From Sphaerosporella brunnea (lineage: Eukaryota; Ascomycota; Pezizomycetes; Pezizales; Pyronemataceae): a stretch of 64,000 nucleotides of DNA. Location of the stretch: assembly GCA_008704415.1 (NCBI GenBank), contig VXIS01000178.1:1-64000 (forward strand). The letters are read 5' to 3'. The notes below the pieces were generated by a model. It saw nothing but the letters and a program-made list of their open reading frames with translations. It was not told where the DNA came from and ran no database searches. Of this stretch, positions 10,675 through 22,451 are shown in pieces. Position 1 is the first letter of the stretch, and every line of letters begins with the position of its first letter. The position numbers were made by a program, and so were the translations under genes.

Positions 10675-12552
10675 GTGGGGTTGAATTAAACGGAAATTCC
10701 CGTCGATTTGCGGCCTCCGTCATCCAAAAAAGGCATTTACTCCACCCTCTTGCCGACAAGCGGGCGTTTGGTTGCTTGGGGATAGCGGAGATCGGCCGGA
10801 GTTTGGGAAAGATGGTCGAGGCACAGGTTCGGGATGAAGAGATAGAAATCGCGGGCTTACCTATAGAGGCGGGCGACATGATTTGTCCCGGAGAGGAGAA
10901 TGGCCCGGCAGCAGGCGTCATCTTTGGGAGGGAGCGAAAACATGAGTATGGCCCTGCAGGATGCTTTATCTCCAGCTTGGAGGAGACGGAACGCGAGGTT
11001 GACTGTGGGGCTGGTGTGTAATCAGTGTGAGAATCGTTGAATGATACTTGTTGGAGGAATAATTCTAACCATTCATTTTATCTGATAAACGCTCGTAGTG
11101 ATCACCTGCTCCTCACCGTCTGCCATACGTTCGAAAGTGCTTGTTTCCTGTTGTAGGGGCAAGAGATATAAATTAGAATTGCCCCCCAATTTCAACGCTC
11201 ACTGGGGATGCCACATTATTTCACCAAGTACCGGGCAAAAAATCGGGAGATGCCTACCTGTACGAACTCACATATACGATCAAGTGGAAATCATTGAGGA
11301 TCCAGAAAGCATCTGGACAGTGAGAGATATTGGTTGTCAGGAAGTGCCGCCGGTGTGTTCTAGCCGGGGGTCCGATCAATTTCGGTATCATCAGGTCGTT
11401 GTTACATAACAGGAAGAACAGTCTATTTGGTGATGCAGAGTTAGACCGACTGTCCCATCACAGTCTAACCATCGAAGACCTAGAAATTTTCCTTGCAGGA
11501 GGGAGCCTTGTAGTTTTCAAGTGCGGAGCGACCTCCAGAAACACGCAGGGAAGACTTGTTGAAATCCAACCACACATTGAAGAAAAAGGAGGGCCCAGTT
11601 TCACAAATAAGCATTGACATGAGCAGTACAAAAAGGAACCGTTAAAATGTACGGGCCGTATTGAATGTGTTAGAATATGCGTTCTGACATAATGTGGCTG
11701 TGAGCCGAGTGCTGGATAGTGAGGCACTGTCTGTCTGTTGTAGTGGTACGCCACCTGCTTGTTATATAGCTTACATTGCAATCAACCTATGTTTTCTGTA
11801 CAAACGCCAACATAATGGATTGATGGGGTACCTTTTGTTTCAGGTGGTGACTCGGGAGCACTGGTCTGGGCCACGGTGAAAGGTTATCAAGTTTCCATGG
11901 GCCTGCATAAAGGTTCGGGGGATGGTGAGAGCAACTGTTTACTCTTGCAGGATGTTTTTGGGGTCATCGAGGAGATCTATGATTGACATTATTTCTTCTA
12001 TTCAGAGCAGTCTTGTGGCTGATGTTCAGGCCAGTAGCGAGCAAGCCCTGATAATACCATTCCGCCTTTTGATCACGGTTTGCTTCTGATGCACTTTCTC
12101 AGGATGTTTCGGTGCGTTATGAGGGACCTCAAGCCCTTCCTCCGCCGTCCGCGACCCCTAGCGAAGCACGAGAGTTCGTACTCCATGTGCTCTGCACGGA
12201 GTCGCACCAGCTACTTGGCGACTTCCGGGACGACATTGTGCGGCTTTATCAGGAGTGGGATCGCGGCGGGGAGTTTGTGCGGACAGCGTCTCATCAGGAA
12301 CTCAAGAATGCTGCTGGCCTGTTCGGTTACGTCCTCCACTTCGAGATCAGCAGATTAAAGGAAGCTGAAAAGAAGTCGCAGGTACGCACTCTTTTCAGCA
12401 GAAGTCGGCTCGTAAACTAATAACTCATGCTAAGCTGTGGACAGCGCTTGGTTTACATGGGTTCATGGACTGGCTTTGTCACTGGCGTCATCGGTTCCAA
12501 CCTTTGTCCACCGGACCTCGTTACCAACCGCCCACTGCCTCCTCCCTCTTAA
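10675..12552 (+). CDS. Divergent trypsin-like serine protease-fold protein, multi-exon (boundaries approximate)
   Basis: The pieces lie in the order expected of a PA-clan protease domain. A first exon (about 10675-11013) is open for over 330 nt and contains IQKRHLLHPLADKR and then GPAGCFISSLE, resembling the strand before the active-site His. After an intron comes LLLTVCHTF (about 11100), matching the LTAAH block that carries the catalytic His. At about 11500 VVFKCGATSRNTQGRLVEI matches the V-K-x-G-xT-xG-x(T)-xG-x-V strand. At 11850 GGDSGALVWATVKG carries the GDSG nucleophile Ser, followed after an intron by QDVFGVIEEIYD, the usual terminal helix. An acidic/helical tail exon (about 12110-12380) follows, then a spliced C-terminus ending at 12552. 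No convincing catalytic Asp was found. Start codon and several introns are not fixed, and a decayed gene is possible. Confidence 0.5.
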
Positions 12553-13692
12553 CGCCCTCGTCAAACTCGGACTTGTTGGAGGACCCTTCGGAGTCATCTG
12601 GTGTGCAGTGTACTTCCGAGCTCGAATCCGTCGTGCGCTATCGCGGCAGAAGATCCAGGCCAGTCCTGCTGTAACGAAGAGGTCGGAACAGACTGAAGGC
12701 CCAAGGTACTCGCGTACAGAGGTTCAGGAACAAGGGTCAGGACGAGATTCAGAGGTGACGAGAGGTACGATGCACGGGATCCAGGACTCAGATCCGAACC
12801 AAGATACTCAGATTGACATACGAAGGTTTAGTGAAGATGAAAGGAAAGCAAACAACAACAGCTTAGACTAGCTGCTCAACCTTAAGCTAAATGAAATGGC
12901 CCAGTCCACATTTTCCGTCACTGAGTGCGAACCCGAAGCGGTCTTGAGTTTATTATATGCACATACAGACCCCCTACCCCCCCCAAAAAAAAAACAAATG
13001 GCTGACGGGGTGTTTCCTCATGGCAATTTCTGGAAAACCAGGTGGTGGGTTTTTTTGCACCCGAACTGGGACTTTGTTGCAGTCATAGGGAGTCACTCGA
13101 TTGTGATGGCACGTACGAGTCATGTTACAGTGATTGACAGGACCCTTGAGCGTCCTGTTACTGCAAACGTTGGAATTGCTACCCTACGGATCAACCAGCC
13201 AAAGGTCACAAGAACCAGGCGTACGCGGCGCCCTCGTGGCGACTCCACACAGCTTTCCAATATCAGCCCATTGAGTGAGATGTTTAGGAGTATTTGGAAG
13301 CTCTGTTCTACCTCCGACTGGCCGGTTTATCCTGAGGGTTGACGTTTAAGCAAAGTTGTAAGAGACATCTGCATATGTTCAAGCCACCAGGTAATAACAA
13401 CGTCTTTTCTATCGTGCATAGACCGAAACTGCACATGTTATATAATTAACGCCCTGCAGACGGGACCTGTCAATCATGAATCATCATTGCAAGAGGCCGA
13501 GTGCTTCCAAGTCTGTGAAACTGCGGTAAAACCTGATGTTCAGCTGTTCGGATCACAGAACGTCACTCCTACGTTACACGAAGCTCCGGCTCATGGCATG
13601 GGTAGCTCGCAGCTATGTCAGCTCTCCTCTTCCAACCCCGCCAAACTACCCCTCCCCAACGCGTCTCCGCACCCATCAAACAAACCTCCCTC
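12553..13692. other. Spacer with one unassigned open frame
   Basis: An ATG-started frame of 148 codons on the plus strand (12896-13342) begins MAQSTFSVTECEPE and includes a Lys run from a poly-A tract and a basic RTRRTRRPRG segment. I recognise no domain, and it could be an exon, a relic or chance. The rest (13343-13692) should hold the promoter of the AMMECR1 gene. Confidence 0.35.
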
Positions 13693-14508
13693 ATGGCGAC
13701 CGACGCGCACTGCTTCTATTGCTTCGACGTTCTCGCCTCCCACCTTTTGGGAGAGCGACAGCCGCACTCTCTGTCCAAGTTCCAGTCGCTGGTGCAAAAG
13801 AAGCGATCGCTGCCACCGCCGCGGGGCGAGGCCTTAACAAACGGGGTGGGGGCTCTCCCAGCGCGGATGCCGCTGTTCGTTACTTGGAAGAAACGCTCGG
13901 CTTCCGGGCATATGGACCTTCGTGGCTGCATCGGAACTTTTGATGCGAAGCCCCTGGAGGCTGGGTTACGGGACTATGCGCTCACTGCGTGGGTGATTTT
14001 TTATCTTTCGCATCCGTTTTTTTTTTTTTTTTTTTTCTTCGTCCCCCTCCTCGGAGTTTGGAACTGACGAGATTATGGTGGTAGTGGCCTCCATGATCAT
14101 CGCTTCGGTTCTATTTCCGCCAAGGAACTTCCCCATCTACAGTGCGGTGTTACACTGCTCACGGACTTTGAAACCGCTGCTGATCCGATGGATTGGACGC
14201 TTGGAGTCCACGGAATCCAGATCGAGTTTACCTACCATCAGCGCAAGATGGGCGCCACTTATCTGCCAGATGTACCGTCGGAGCAGGGGTGGACGCCCCA
14301 GGAGACGATTATCAGCTTGATGCGCAAGGCGGGCTGGACGGGAAAACGTGAGGAGTGGAAGAAGATCCCGCTTAGGGTCACGAGATATCAGGGCAAAGTT
14401 CACTCGGTCAGTTGGGAGGGATACCAAGCAATGTTGAAGGAGTTCAAGGAGAATGGAGAGGAAGAGGAAACGGAGGGAGATGAAAAGCAAGCGGTGGCTT
14501 GCAATTGA
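13693..14508 (+). CDS. AMMECR1-domain protein
   Basis: Conserved single-domain protein of unresolved biochemical role, found in archaea, fungi and animals. Exon 1 is 13693-13988 and exon 2 is 14085-14508. The intron has a GTGGGT donor and a poly-T tract before the acceptor. Exons sum to 720 nt, giving 239 residues. The signature is clear: PLFVTWK, then LRGCIGTF, the spliced GLHDHRF, VTLLTDFE, GVHGIQIEF, and TYLPDVPSEQGWTPQETI near the C-terminal third. The tail is acidic. An in-frame ATG 78 nt upstream would add 26 residues; the start at MATDAHCFYCFD is preferred because the fungal family begins at about this cysteine pair. Confidence 0.92.
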
Positions 14509-15908
14509 TCTCGGCGCTGATGTACAGCTTCTCTTTTGATGCTGCCGCGACACAGGCCTTTTAGAGAGCATTCTATGCATATCTGGTCTAGAGAACTTTG
14601 GGGATATAGATCTCTGACATTTGTAAAAGAAACCCGTATTCATTATGCACCCTTGAAGTTCGCAGCTTTCCTGGCATGAAACCTTCTCTCTCACACCATA
14701 AACCTAAATGAGCAAATAAATACAAAAACAATAACAAAAAAAGTCCCTGCAATTAGGCGATAAAAACTTGACAAAGGTGAGAGAAATAAAAACCTTCCGC
14801 TCCCAGGAAGCTCCAGGGCTCGAAACGGGGCACCCAGCTGTGAAGGGGTGTCTGCCATGGGGGCTTTTTGATGACAGGTGGGATGCAGTCGAAATTGAAT
14901 ATGAACCTCCAACCACCACCACGCACTCAGAGGGCATACCGCCCACGGTGTTTTTGATGTCCACGGGCGAATCCACCATTGAGGTTTAGATACTGCCCGA
15001 GGAAGATACCTTGCCTGAATGCTCCCTTCTTCACCCGCACTTCAGGCCACGAAATTTTCCCGCCTTGCACCTTGCCGAAGAAGACAATACTCCTGGATAA
15101 GTGTTCAAATCCAACCTTCTACCTCGGGACCCAGAGTCCCAAGGCATGTACGCGTATAACTAGCACTCGGTAAGCCTCGAAGATACAGGCCATAATATGC
15201 GTTACAATGGCAATGAAGCGAACGCAAAGGTTGCCAGGACACCTTTCTGTACGGATATGTGTGTCGAGTGATACATGGTGAAACCCCATCATCACTCGCA
15301 CTGCAAGTATAAACCTCAGTTACCCACACTTAAGCCACAAGGCAGAATGGCTCGTATCGCTATAACCAACTCTTAGGCACCGAAACGCCCGACCAGGCCA
15401 TGACTTCTCCTCCACTGAGGAGTTTTTGAAAACACTGACGTGTAGCAGGGTGGAAAGTGGACGAAACGCTTCAGTCCAGTCTGAAGTTGCGGAGAAGCCG
15501 CCGAGAAGAGAGTTGAAGCTGCATGAACAAAGTTCTATTTCCTGCCCTGCACCATTGCAGCGGAAACTGCTGGAGAAGCAGTTGGGCGACGGCGGCGATA
15601 AGAAGGCACCGAAACCGGCCCCCACAGAAGACGGCCTACTTCGCACTGATGGATTTGGACACTGAGATACGTTAGCAAAAGACACAATGTGCACTAGGTG
15701 GATGTTTTACTTAGAAAAGGAGCGATTTGGAATCGTGGCGAGCGAGTTTTCTGTGCGAGTGAGTCTCTATGATCGCATAGGCCGTGTGCATCTCCATTTA
15801 TCCTGTTTTGAGCGTAACCGTCATTCCTCCGAATCTATGTACATGCCTTCACCATCTAACCCAACGCCCGGATTTTTTTTAGGTATCATTACATCTATCC
15901 CCTCGCCC
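14509..15908. other. Spacer between convergent AMMECR1 and CTP1 genes
   Basis: About 1.4 kb. It must contain both 3' UTRs. A 79-codon open frame (15426-15665, plus) has only a TTG at its beginning and no recognisable motif. Nothing else is supported. Confidence 0.5.
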
Positions 15909-16978
15909 CTAAATGTACTTCTTCTCGGGATCGATACGGTCGAAGAACTCGATCGCCTTCTCATAGAACGTAAACACCAGACCACCGCTCACCTAAACCA
16001 TGCCCGTTAGCCCTGTGCCTGCAAAAATTGCCCCACCCGAAAGCACAAGCTATCACTCACCATCAACCTCGCCAACCTGGGCGTGGCGCCACTCCAAAAG
16101 ACGAGCAAACCTTCCTCCTTGAACATCCTCACAGCACAGTGTATAGTGTTCTTGTACATCTGCTTTGCCTCAATACTCTGCATCCGTGTCTTGACCGAAT
16201 CTAGCGGTTGCGTGCAGTACACTGTGATCAACCCGGCCACCGCACCGATTCCGAAAGTGGCCACACCTCCCAGCTTCTCCCCCGGTGCGGTGTAACTCTG
16301 CGCAAGCTGCTTCAGCGTTGTGTAGGAGCCGAAACGTACAGCGCTGTTTGCAGCCTGTCGAGCAGTTGTGGGAACAAACCCCTGCAGGAAACCTTTCACA
16401 CCCTTTTCGCGGAAGATAATCGCGGAGCCGTGAAGGAAGCCTTTCATCCTATCCTGTCCATTAACACCATCCTCGAGATATTATGGGAAGGGAAAATAAA
16501 AGTAACATACCTCGGCTTCCCACTCTTGCGATCGTCAATGATTTGTGTCTTAACACTTTCAAACGGTGTGACTGCCAGCAAGGACTCGGTGACACCAGCA
16601 CCAAATCCAGCCAGCACGGTCCGAGGTCCTGTCAACTTCCCCTCCTCATCCACCAACAATCCCTTGTACGCATCGAATGCCAGGAACCTCACACCGGCCT
16701 TGACGGAGTTCCCGATGATAGCAGTGGTGCACCCCGCATACCATTCCGGGCCAAAACGTGGCCATGGAGCTGCAGCGCCGGCACCAAGTCGTCGATTCAG
16801 CTGACTACGAGTCTTTGCGAATTCCGCGGGGTATGTGATCGCAATCTCAATGGCACCTGCCGTCGCTCCCGCGAGGAGGGATCGCATTACTGTTGGCTAT
16901 TCCTTGTTATTAGCATATGGCGGGAAGTGGCAAGGAAAGGGGAGCTACCTTTTCATTCTTCTTATCTGCCGGTGCCAT
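15909..16978 (-). CDS. CTP1: Mitochondrial tricarboxylate (citrate) carrier
   Basis: Inner-membrane exchanger of citrate/isocitrate for dicarboxylates, belonging to the mitochondrial carrier family. All three tandem carrier signatures are present: TYPAEFAKTR, TPFESVKTQ and TQPLDSVKTR, each ending one of three repeats of about 95 residues. Exons: 16978-16949, 16896-16511, 16448-16061, 15992-15909, summing to 888 nt and 295 residues, the normal size. The AG at GGAATAG, not the closer CAACAG, must be used for exon 2, because the latter would read TAA at once. The last exon ends DPEKKYI. It is head-to-head with VMA3, 284 bp apart. Confidence 0.95.
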
Positions 16979-17262
16979 TGTTGCTGCTGCCGCCGCCGTT
17001 CTTTTGTGCTGGGGTGAGAAGAAAGAGTGCGCACGTGAGCGGGGTGGGAGCAGAGGTTGAAGCGCCGCCGCAGTGGGTTGCGGCTCTGTGTGGCGCAGCC
17101 GCCGTACGAGGAACTCAGCCAGCCCCAACCTCGCGGACACAACTAACAACACCACAACAGCTTGCACGTACCCCGGAACACCACCTCTCACACTCAACCG
17201 CCATAACATCTACTGCGTGCTTCTATTGACAGCTTGCCTTTTTGCAAAATCTACAATTCACT

Positions 17263-18278
17263 ATGTCCTCTGAACTCTGGTAAGCTCCTACCTCCTCCAA
17301 CCAGTTGTCGTGTCGCCCCTTGCAGCTGCAAATGAGCATTTCGCGAACCTGTGGAAACTGTGAGAGAGGCGATATTTGCAGCGTCGTTGAGAGTATAAGC
17401 TGATTGCATGCTTTCTCCAGCCCCGTCTATGCGGTACGTTGCCTCCGTGTCCTGCTGCTGCTGCTCCTACTCCTCCCGCCGTCGTCGTCATCGTCGTTGT
17501 TTTCGCCAAGGACGCGAATAAACGAACGCTTGAGATAGCTGTTCTCCCAGGCAACTACCATTTTTGCGCAACTCTTTTTTCCCCTCGCGACGATGCGCTC
17601 GACGGTGCTATTTTGCAAGGCTATTCGAGACCCGAAAGGATATTCATTGCATTTACGGGCGCTGACATGATGATGTGTCAACGCAGCCTTTCTTCGGTGC
17701 CATGGGTTGCACTGCAGCCATTGTCTTCACCTGCTTCGGCGCGTCTTACGGCACCGCCAAGTCCGGTGTTGGTATCTGTTCTATGGGTGTCCTCCGACCC
17801 GACCTGATCGTCAAGAGTATGACCACTCCCGAGAGAGACCATATTTGGTGGAAAGGAAAAAAATGTTTCTGACGGGGGCTGGCAGACATTGTTCCCGTTA
17901 TTATGGCTGGTATCATTGCAATTTACGGTCTGGTCGTGTCGGTGCTTGTTTCTTCAGGTCTCAAGCAGCAGCTTCCTCTCTACACCGGTTTCATCCAATT
18001 GGGTGCTGGTCTGTCCGTTGGGTTGGCTGGTCTGGCTGCTGGTAAGCATACTCCGGAGCACTTACGTGGAAAACAGTAATAGGCTGATGCGAATGAATGA
18101 ATGCATAGGTTTCGCTATCGGTATCGTCGGCGATGCTGGTGTCCGTGGAACTGCCCAACAGCCCAGACTGTTCGTCGGAATGATCCTGATTCTCATTTTC
18201 GCTGAAGTCTTGGGTCTGTACGGACTCATCGTTGCCCTTCTCATGAACGCGAAAGCTGCCACCGATGTGATCTGCTAA
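17263..18278 (+). CDS. VMA3: V-type ATPase proteolipid subunit c
   Basis: Forms the rotating proton-carrying ring of the vacuolar ATPase. Five exons: 17263-17279 (17 nt), 17421-17433 (13 nt), 17687-17816, 17886-18041, 18109-18278. They sum to 486 nt, giving 161 residues, the family length. The product starts [18 protein letters not shown] and has four hydrophobic helices in two tandem pairs. The essential proton-binding Glu sits in helix 4 ([17 protein letters not shown]). The very short first two exons follow the pattern known for fungal subunit c genes. The paralog possibility (Vma11) is less likely, because Vma11 has an extra N-terminal helix. Confidence 0.95.
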
Positions 18279-19688
18279 ACGCGGAATGCGAGGAGCAACA
18301 GGACCCGTCGGCAATGTTACGCATTATGATTCTTTTGCGGATTCATGAAGCGTCCAGACAGGCACAAAAGAAAATGGCAACGTTTTTATTGACGGATCGG
18401 TCGAAACAGAGTAATGGCCGAGATTGTATTTTGAGTGAGCAAGGGGGGAAGGGGGGCGTATACCATGAGCTGAGAGGTTCCATAACAATGTATCTTAGTC
18501 GTCGTTTTCCTTTTGTCACCATCGTCGCGTAAGATGAGGGAAACGGGCAGGGGTAGATGTACTTAGTACTCTGCTTTGCGTTGCTTGCTGTATGTAGCTA
18601 AATTTCTTTTCCGCCTGCATGTGCTAGCTTGGCACGTGGCCTGACCGGTGACCATCTGGGGTAACGTCACCACCATTCTCTACACAACCGCTCACTCGGC
18701 CAAAGAAATCACAATATTCACATATTATGAGATAGAGAGGTATCAATTGACCAGTCGCTAGCTACAAACAAAGACAAGCTCTCCCATATTCAAGTCAGAC
18801 ACCAAGATCAGACATCGTCCCTTGAAAGAAGTTGCCGCCGCCATAGTAACCAGCTCCACCATCTCCATCCCATTATTTTTTTTGTTTTTGTTTCAAGGTT
18901 GTAGAGTGTGAGTAATCGATGTGCCAGAACTGTATCGCCTTAAAAATGCCTCTCGTAGGTGACTAATCGTTATCGTTCGGGACACAATGCTTATTCGCAA
19001 CTCGGTAGGTTTCATGATTGCAGAAATAGATGATGTCTGCAACATGATTTATCGCCCTTAGTTGTTGATGTATTGGTCCTCGTCCGCAAGGTAAAGGTGA
19101 TCCGTCGAAGAAAATCCCCTTCGGAGCAGCAGCCAGGCCAAGCAAAAACCACCCATGAGCTTCGTCGAGATGCCAGCAAAAGCAATATTGCTACGCTGCA
19201 CATTCAGTCGTCTTGTGCACCCCCCTCTCACCGCCGTCATCCACACCGGCCACTTCTCCCTAACCCTTCCTTCCGCCATATCAATCCAACCCCCCCGCTT
19301 TGAGTAAGCAGGAGATCGAATCCACAGAGCCGACAAAGAGAAATGTGAAAACCATAAGTGATGGAAAAATCCATGCGCCTCCCAACCGATATCCCATCAT
19401 CGCAGTCGTGCCAATCCAGTGCCGGACCCCATGAAAAAAGAAAAAGAAAACCCCAACTATACAAAACCAGAGACAAAAAAGGAAAGAAAAAGACAACCAC
19501 ACCAACCTTCAAAGCAACCCCAACATTACCGAGACGTACCAATTGAACAAAATAAACATGATAATGTACAACCCATGCAAACAATCCGATAAAATGTCGA
19601 AGCCCTATGCAGTCAAGCACAGAGAGATTGGATCGCCTACACACGCCCCCCCCCCCCCCTCCCGTTTGTGGTAATGGCGGGTTCCGGA
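18279..19688. other. Spacer between convergent VMA3 and DHH1 genes
   Basis: Holds the two 3' UTRs. It is AT-rich, with poly-T and poly-C tracts (for example 19648-19660). No coding region or RNA gene recognised. Confidence 0.55.
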
Positions 19689-21557
19689 CTACTGACCCCG
19701 CGAGGGGGCAGGTCCAGAATCTGCTTGCGCATAGCCGTTAGGCCGCTGCTGTTGGCTGTTGTTGTATCGCGGGGGTCTGCCTCCACGCTGCTGGGACTGT
19801 TGCTGAGACTGCGATTGATGTTGCTGCTGGGGCGCAACGTTCTGTGATTGGTATTGACCTTGATTGCCTCCCTGCTGATATTGCCTTGGTCGTGACTGAT
19901 TAGGCCGTCCGGCTGAGCTCTGACCTCCATTTTTGTTCTGCTGCTGCTGCTGGTTGGCAGCCTGCTGCTGGGTCGATCGGGGGTTCTGCTGCTGGGGGGC
20001 AGGTGGGGGCCGAGGGATGGTTTCAGGTGAGTCGTACACATAGAGCTTCTTATCGATGATCGGAGGGATTGGTTGGATTTCAGTCCCTAGTTCCTGTTCG
20101 ATCTTGTAGAGATTGAACCTGGAGCGAGTTAGTCATGGTCACTGATCTGGATATGTCAAACACACCTGTCATCCCAGTTAATGAGGTTAATGGCTAAACC
20201 GAGATGTCCAAATCTACCCGATCGGCCGATACGATGCAGGTAGGTTTCAGCATTTTTGGGGAAGTCGAAGTTGATGACGACATTCACAGCCTGGATATCG
20301 ATACCACGAGTGAGGAGATCGGAGCAAACCAGGTTGCGGCAAACCCCGTTTCGGAAGTCGTGGAATACGCGGTTGCGGTGGTTCTGAAGCATTTTGGCGT
20401 GAGAGTAAAAGCAAGAGTATCCCAACTCGGTGATCTTCTTCGCCAATAACTCAACTCGGTTGGTCGAGTTGCAGAATATGATAGACTGGTTGATTTGTAA
20501 CTAGCACGCGAGTCAACGAGGCGAACATTCTGAGGCATTGGGTACACACGAACCTTGGAGAATAGGGTATTCAAACAGTGGACCTTCTGCTTTTCCTCCA
20601 CAAAAGCATAGTACTGGGTCACTCCTCGAAGGGTGAGCTCGTCCATGAGGTTGATCTCATATGGCTGGTTAAGGTGTTTATCCTACAGCTTGTAAGCAAA
20701 CCAATCACACAAGCAGGAGCACAACCACTGACCATAAAGCTCTTCACAACAAGAGGGAATGTGGCGCTAAAGAGCATGATCTGCCGGTCCCTAGGGAAGT
20801 ATGCAAGAAGCTGTTCAATGATGGGCGTAAATTCTGGACTTAGAAGCTTGTCCGCCTCGTCCATGATGAAGGTCGGGCATTCCGTGAAATCGGCGACACC
20901 CTTTCCAGCGAGATCGAGAATTCTTCCCGGCGTGCCAACAAGTATATGCACTGCTTCGTTCAATCGGATGATGTCGTCTTTCAAGCCTGTTCCTCCCGTT
21001 GTGACCATCACGTTGATGCCCAGGTGCTTGCCCAATGTCTTGCATACTTGCGAGGTTTGCAATGCCAATTCTCGAGTAGGTACCAGGATCAATGCTTGGG
21101 TCTTTGGGCTCTTGGGGTTGACCCTCTCCAGTGCGGGGATAACGAATGCGGCAGTCTTTCCAGTACCATTCTTTGCTCGAGCAAGGATGTCACGACCGGT
21201 CAGGGCAACGGGTATCGTCTCTTCTTGTATAGGCGACGGTTTTTCGAAGCCAGCCTCGAAGATCCCCATTAACAGTTCGCGTTTGATGTAGAGGTCCTCG
21301 AACTCTAAACCTTTGGTATTGGTGACATCCTTTTCGACACCGTTAGCGACGTTTCAGCCTCCCAGGCCCAAGCCTCACGGCGGATTGCGTGCATACCTCT
21401 GTCTGTGGCCTCAAATCTTTTGTAGGTGCCTTCAGCTGCGCCTTCCAGTCGTCGCCCCTACACGTCGAGCGTTCAGCGGATAATGCCGTTACCAAAGACT
21501 GGGTTGTACCCACCCTAATGAGGAGTTCTCAAGCTGCTCGGCGAGAGAGGTCGCCAT
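19689..21557 (-). CDS. DHH1: DEAD-box RNA helicase of mRNA decapping and translational repression
   Basis: Orthologue of yeast Dhh1 / human DDX6, which represses translation and promotes decapping in P-bodies. Exons: 21557-21514, 21457-21397, 21329-20733, 20682-20554, 20500-20166, 20118-19689. They sum to 1596 nt, giving 531 residues. Helicase motifs in order: the upstream [14 protein letters not shown] (Q motif), AKNGTGKT (I), PTRELALQ (Ia), TPGR (Ib), DEAD in [11 protein letters not shown] (II), SAT (III), GIDIQAVN (V) and HRIGRSGR (VI). The C-terminal about 120 residues are a Gln/Asn/Pro/Gly-rich tail encoded by CAG/CTG-like runs, a low-complexity tail of the kind that drives granule formation. 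The minus-strand start ATG is followed by [10 protein letters not shown]. Confidence 0.96.
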
Positions 21558-22451
21558 GTGAATGATTTATTGTGTATCGGTAGTGTGTTTCGAGGGGAAA
21601 GTGGATTCGAGTAGTGCAGTCGAAGGCTGACCAGGGAAAAGGCTTCTAGAAGGATGAGAGGTTCGGTGACAGAATGGGGGACAGCGGAGATGGTGTCGCT
21701 TCAGAGATCGTATGAACCGCTAGCGCCTAATGACGAAGGGGGTAGGGTAGGGTAAAGTGTACAGCCAGCCGTGTCGTTAAGTGAGGTTGAGTAGGTCAGC
21801 TGTTCCTCAGCGGCGAGCGAAAAGTCGAGGGGTTTCGAGCGGACGGAAAGTGCGAGTAGGTAGGCGGATGTGAGTGATGTGGTGAGCGAGACGATTGGAC
21901 GAATCAGAGAGACAGGGTGTTGACAGGATGAGTGTGATGGGATTCGGCCACTGAGGTGGATCTGAATAGTACTTGTAATGGATTGAGTGTTCTTTGGGAG
22001 GGGGAGGGGGTGTTTGGGATCGGTGGCGGGGGAGGGAGGAAATGGGATGGGTGAACAAGAGCACAAGGACCCCAACTTCCAGGAGGGCAAAGTGTTGGTC
22101 ACACAGCGCCGCCTCATCGTTGAAATCCTTGGCAGCTGCAACACCGCAAGAGGACTTTAAACATTGATCAAATTTACAGTGATGAGGATGCGACTGGCAC
22201 TCAAATCAAGTTTTTTCTACCCGGGTTCATGTGAAGCCTCTAAAATAATAACAGATTTTGAAATGAGCCCGTATGGCTGAAGAAAAAAAAAGACAAAAAA
22301 AAGAAAAACAACCGAAGAGGCCGTGCAGTGCACAGGCGAACAACAATCCCACAAACCTAGTCAAGAAGCCGCCGTAAAACGCCGAAAATCAAACCCTATT
22401 CTTTCCCCCAAGAAACGACACACGTTCGAGATTGCGCGATCATGACCTAAT
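21558..22451. other. DHH1 promoter/leader and SMC6 3' flank
   Basis: DHH1 and SMC6 are both on the minus strand, so this 0.9 kb carries DHH1 upstream sequence (CT-rich on the coding strand, as usual for fungal promoters) and the SMC6 3' UTR. Contains a short GGGTA triplet repeat at about 21737-21752. No gene recognised. Confidence 0.5.

Noticed and set aside
16483..17229. 248-codon plus-strand open frame opposite CTP1
   Set aside because: Antisense shadow of the carrier exons, with no domain and no plausible codon pattern.
20578..21291. 237-codon plus-strand open frame opposite DHH1
   Set aside because: Mirror of the helicase exons; the helicase motifs prove the minus strand.
21737..21752. 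GGGTA-type triplet repeat, telomere-like
   Set aside because: Only about three units, not the TTAGGG unit, inside the DHH1 promoter region; no array or chromosome end.
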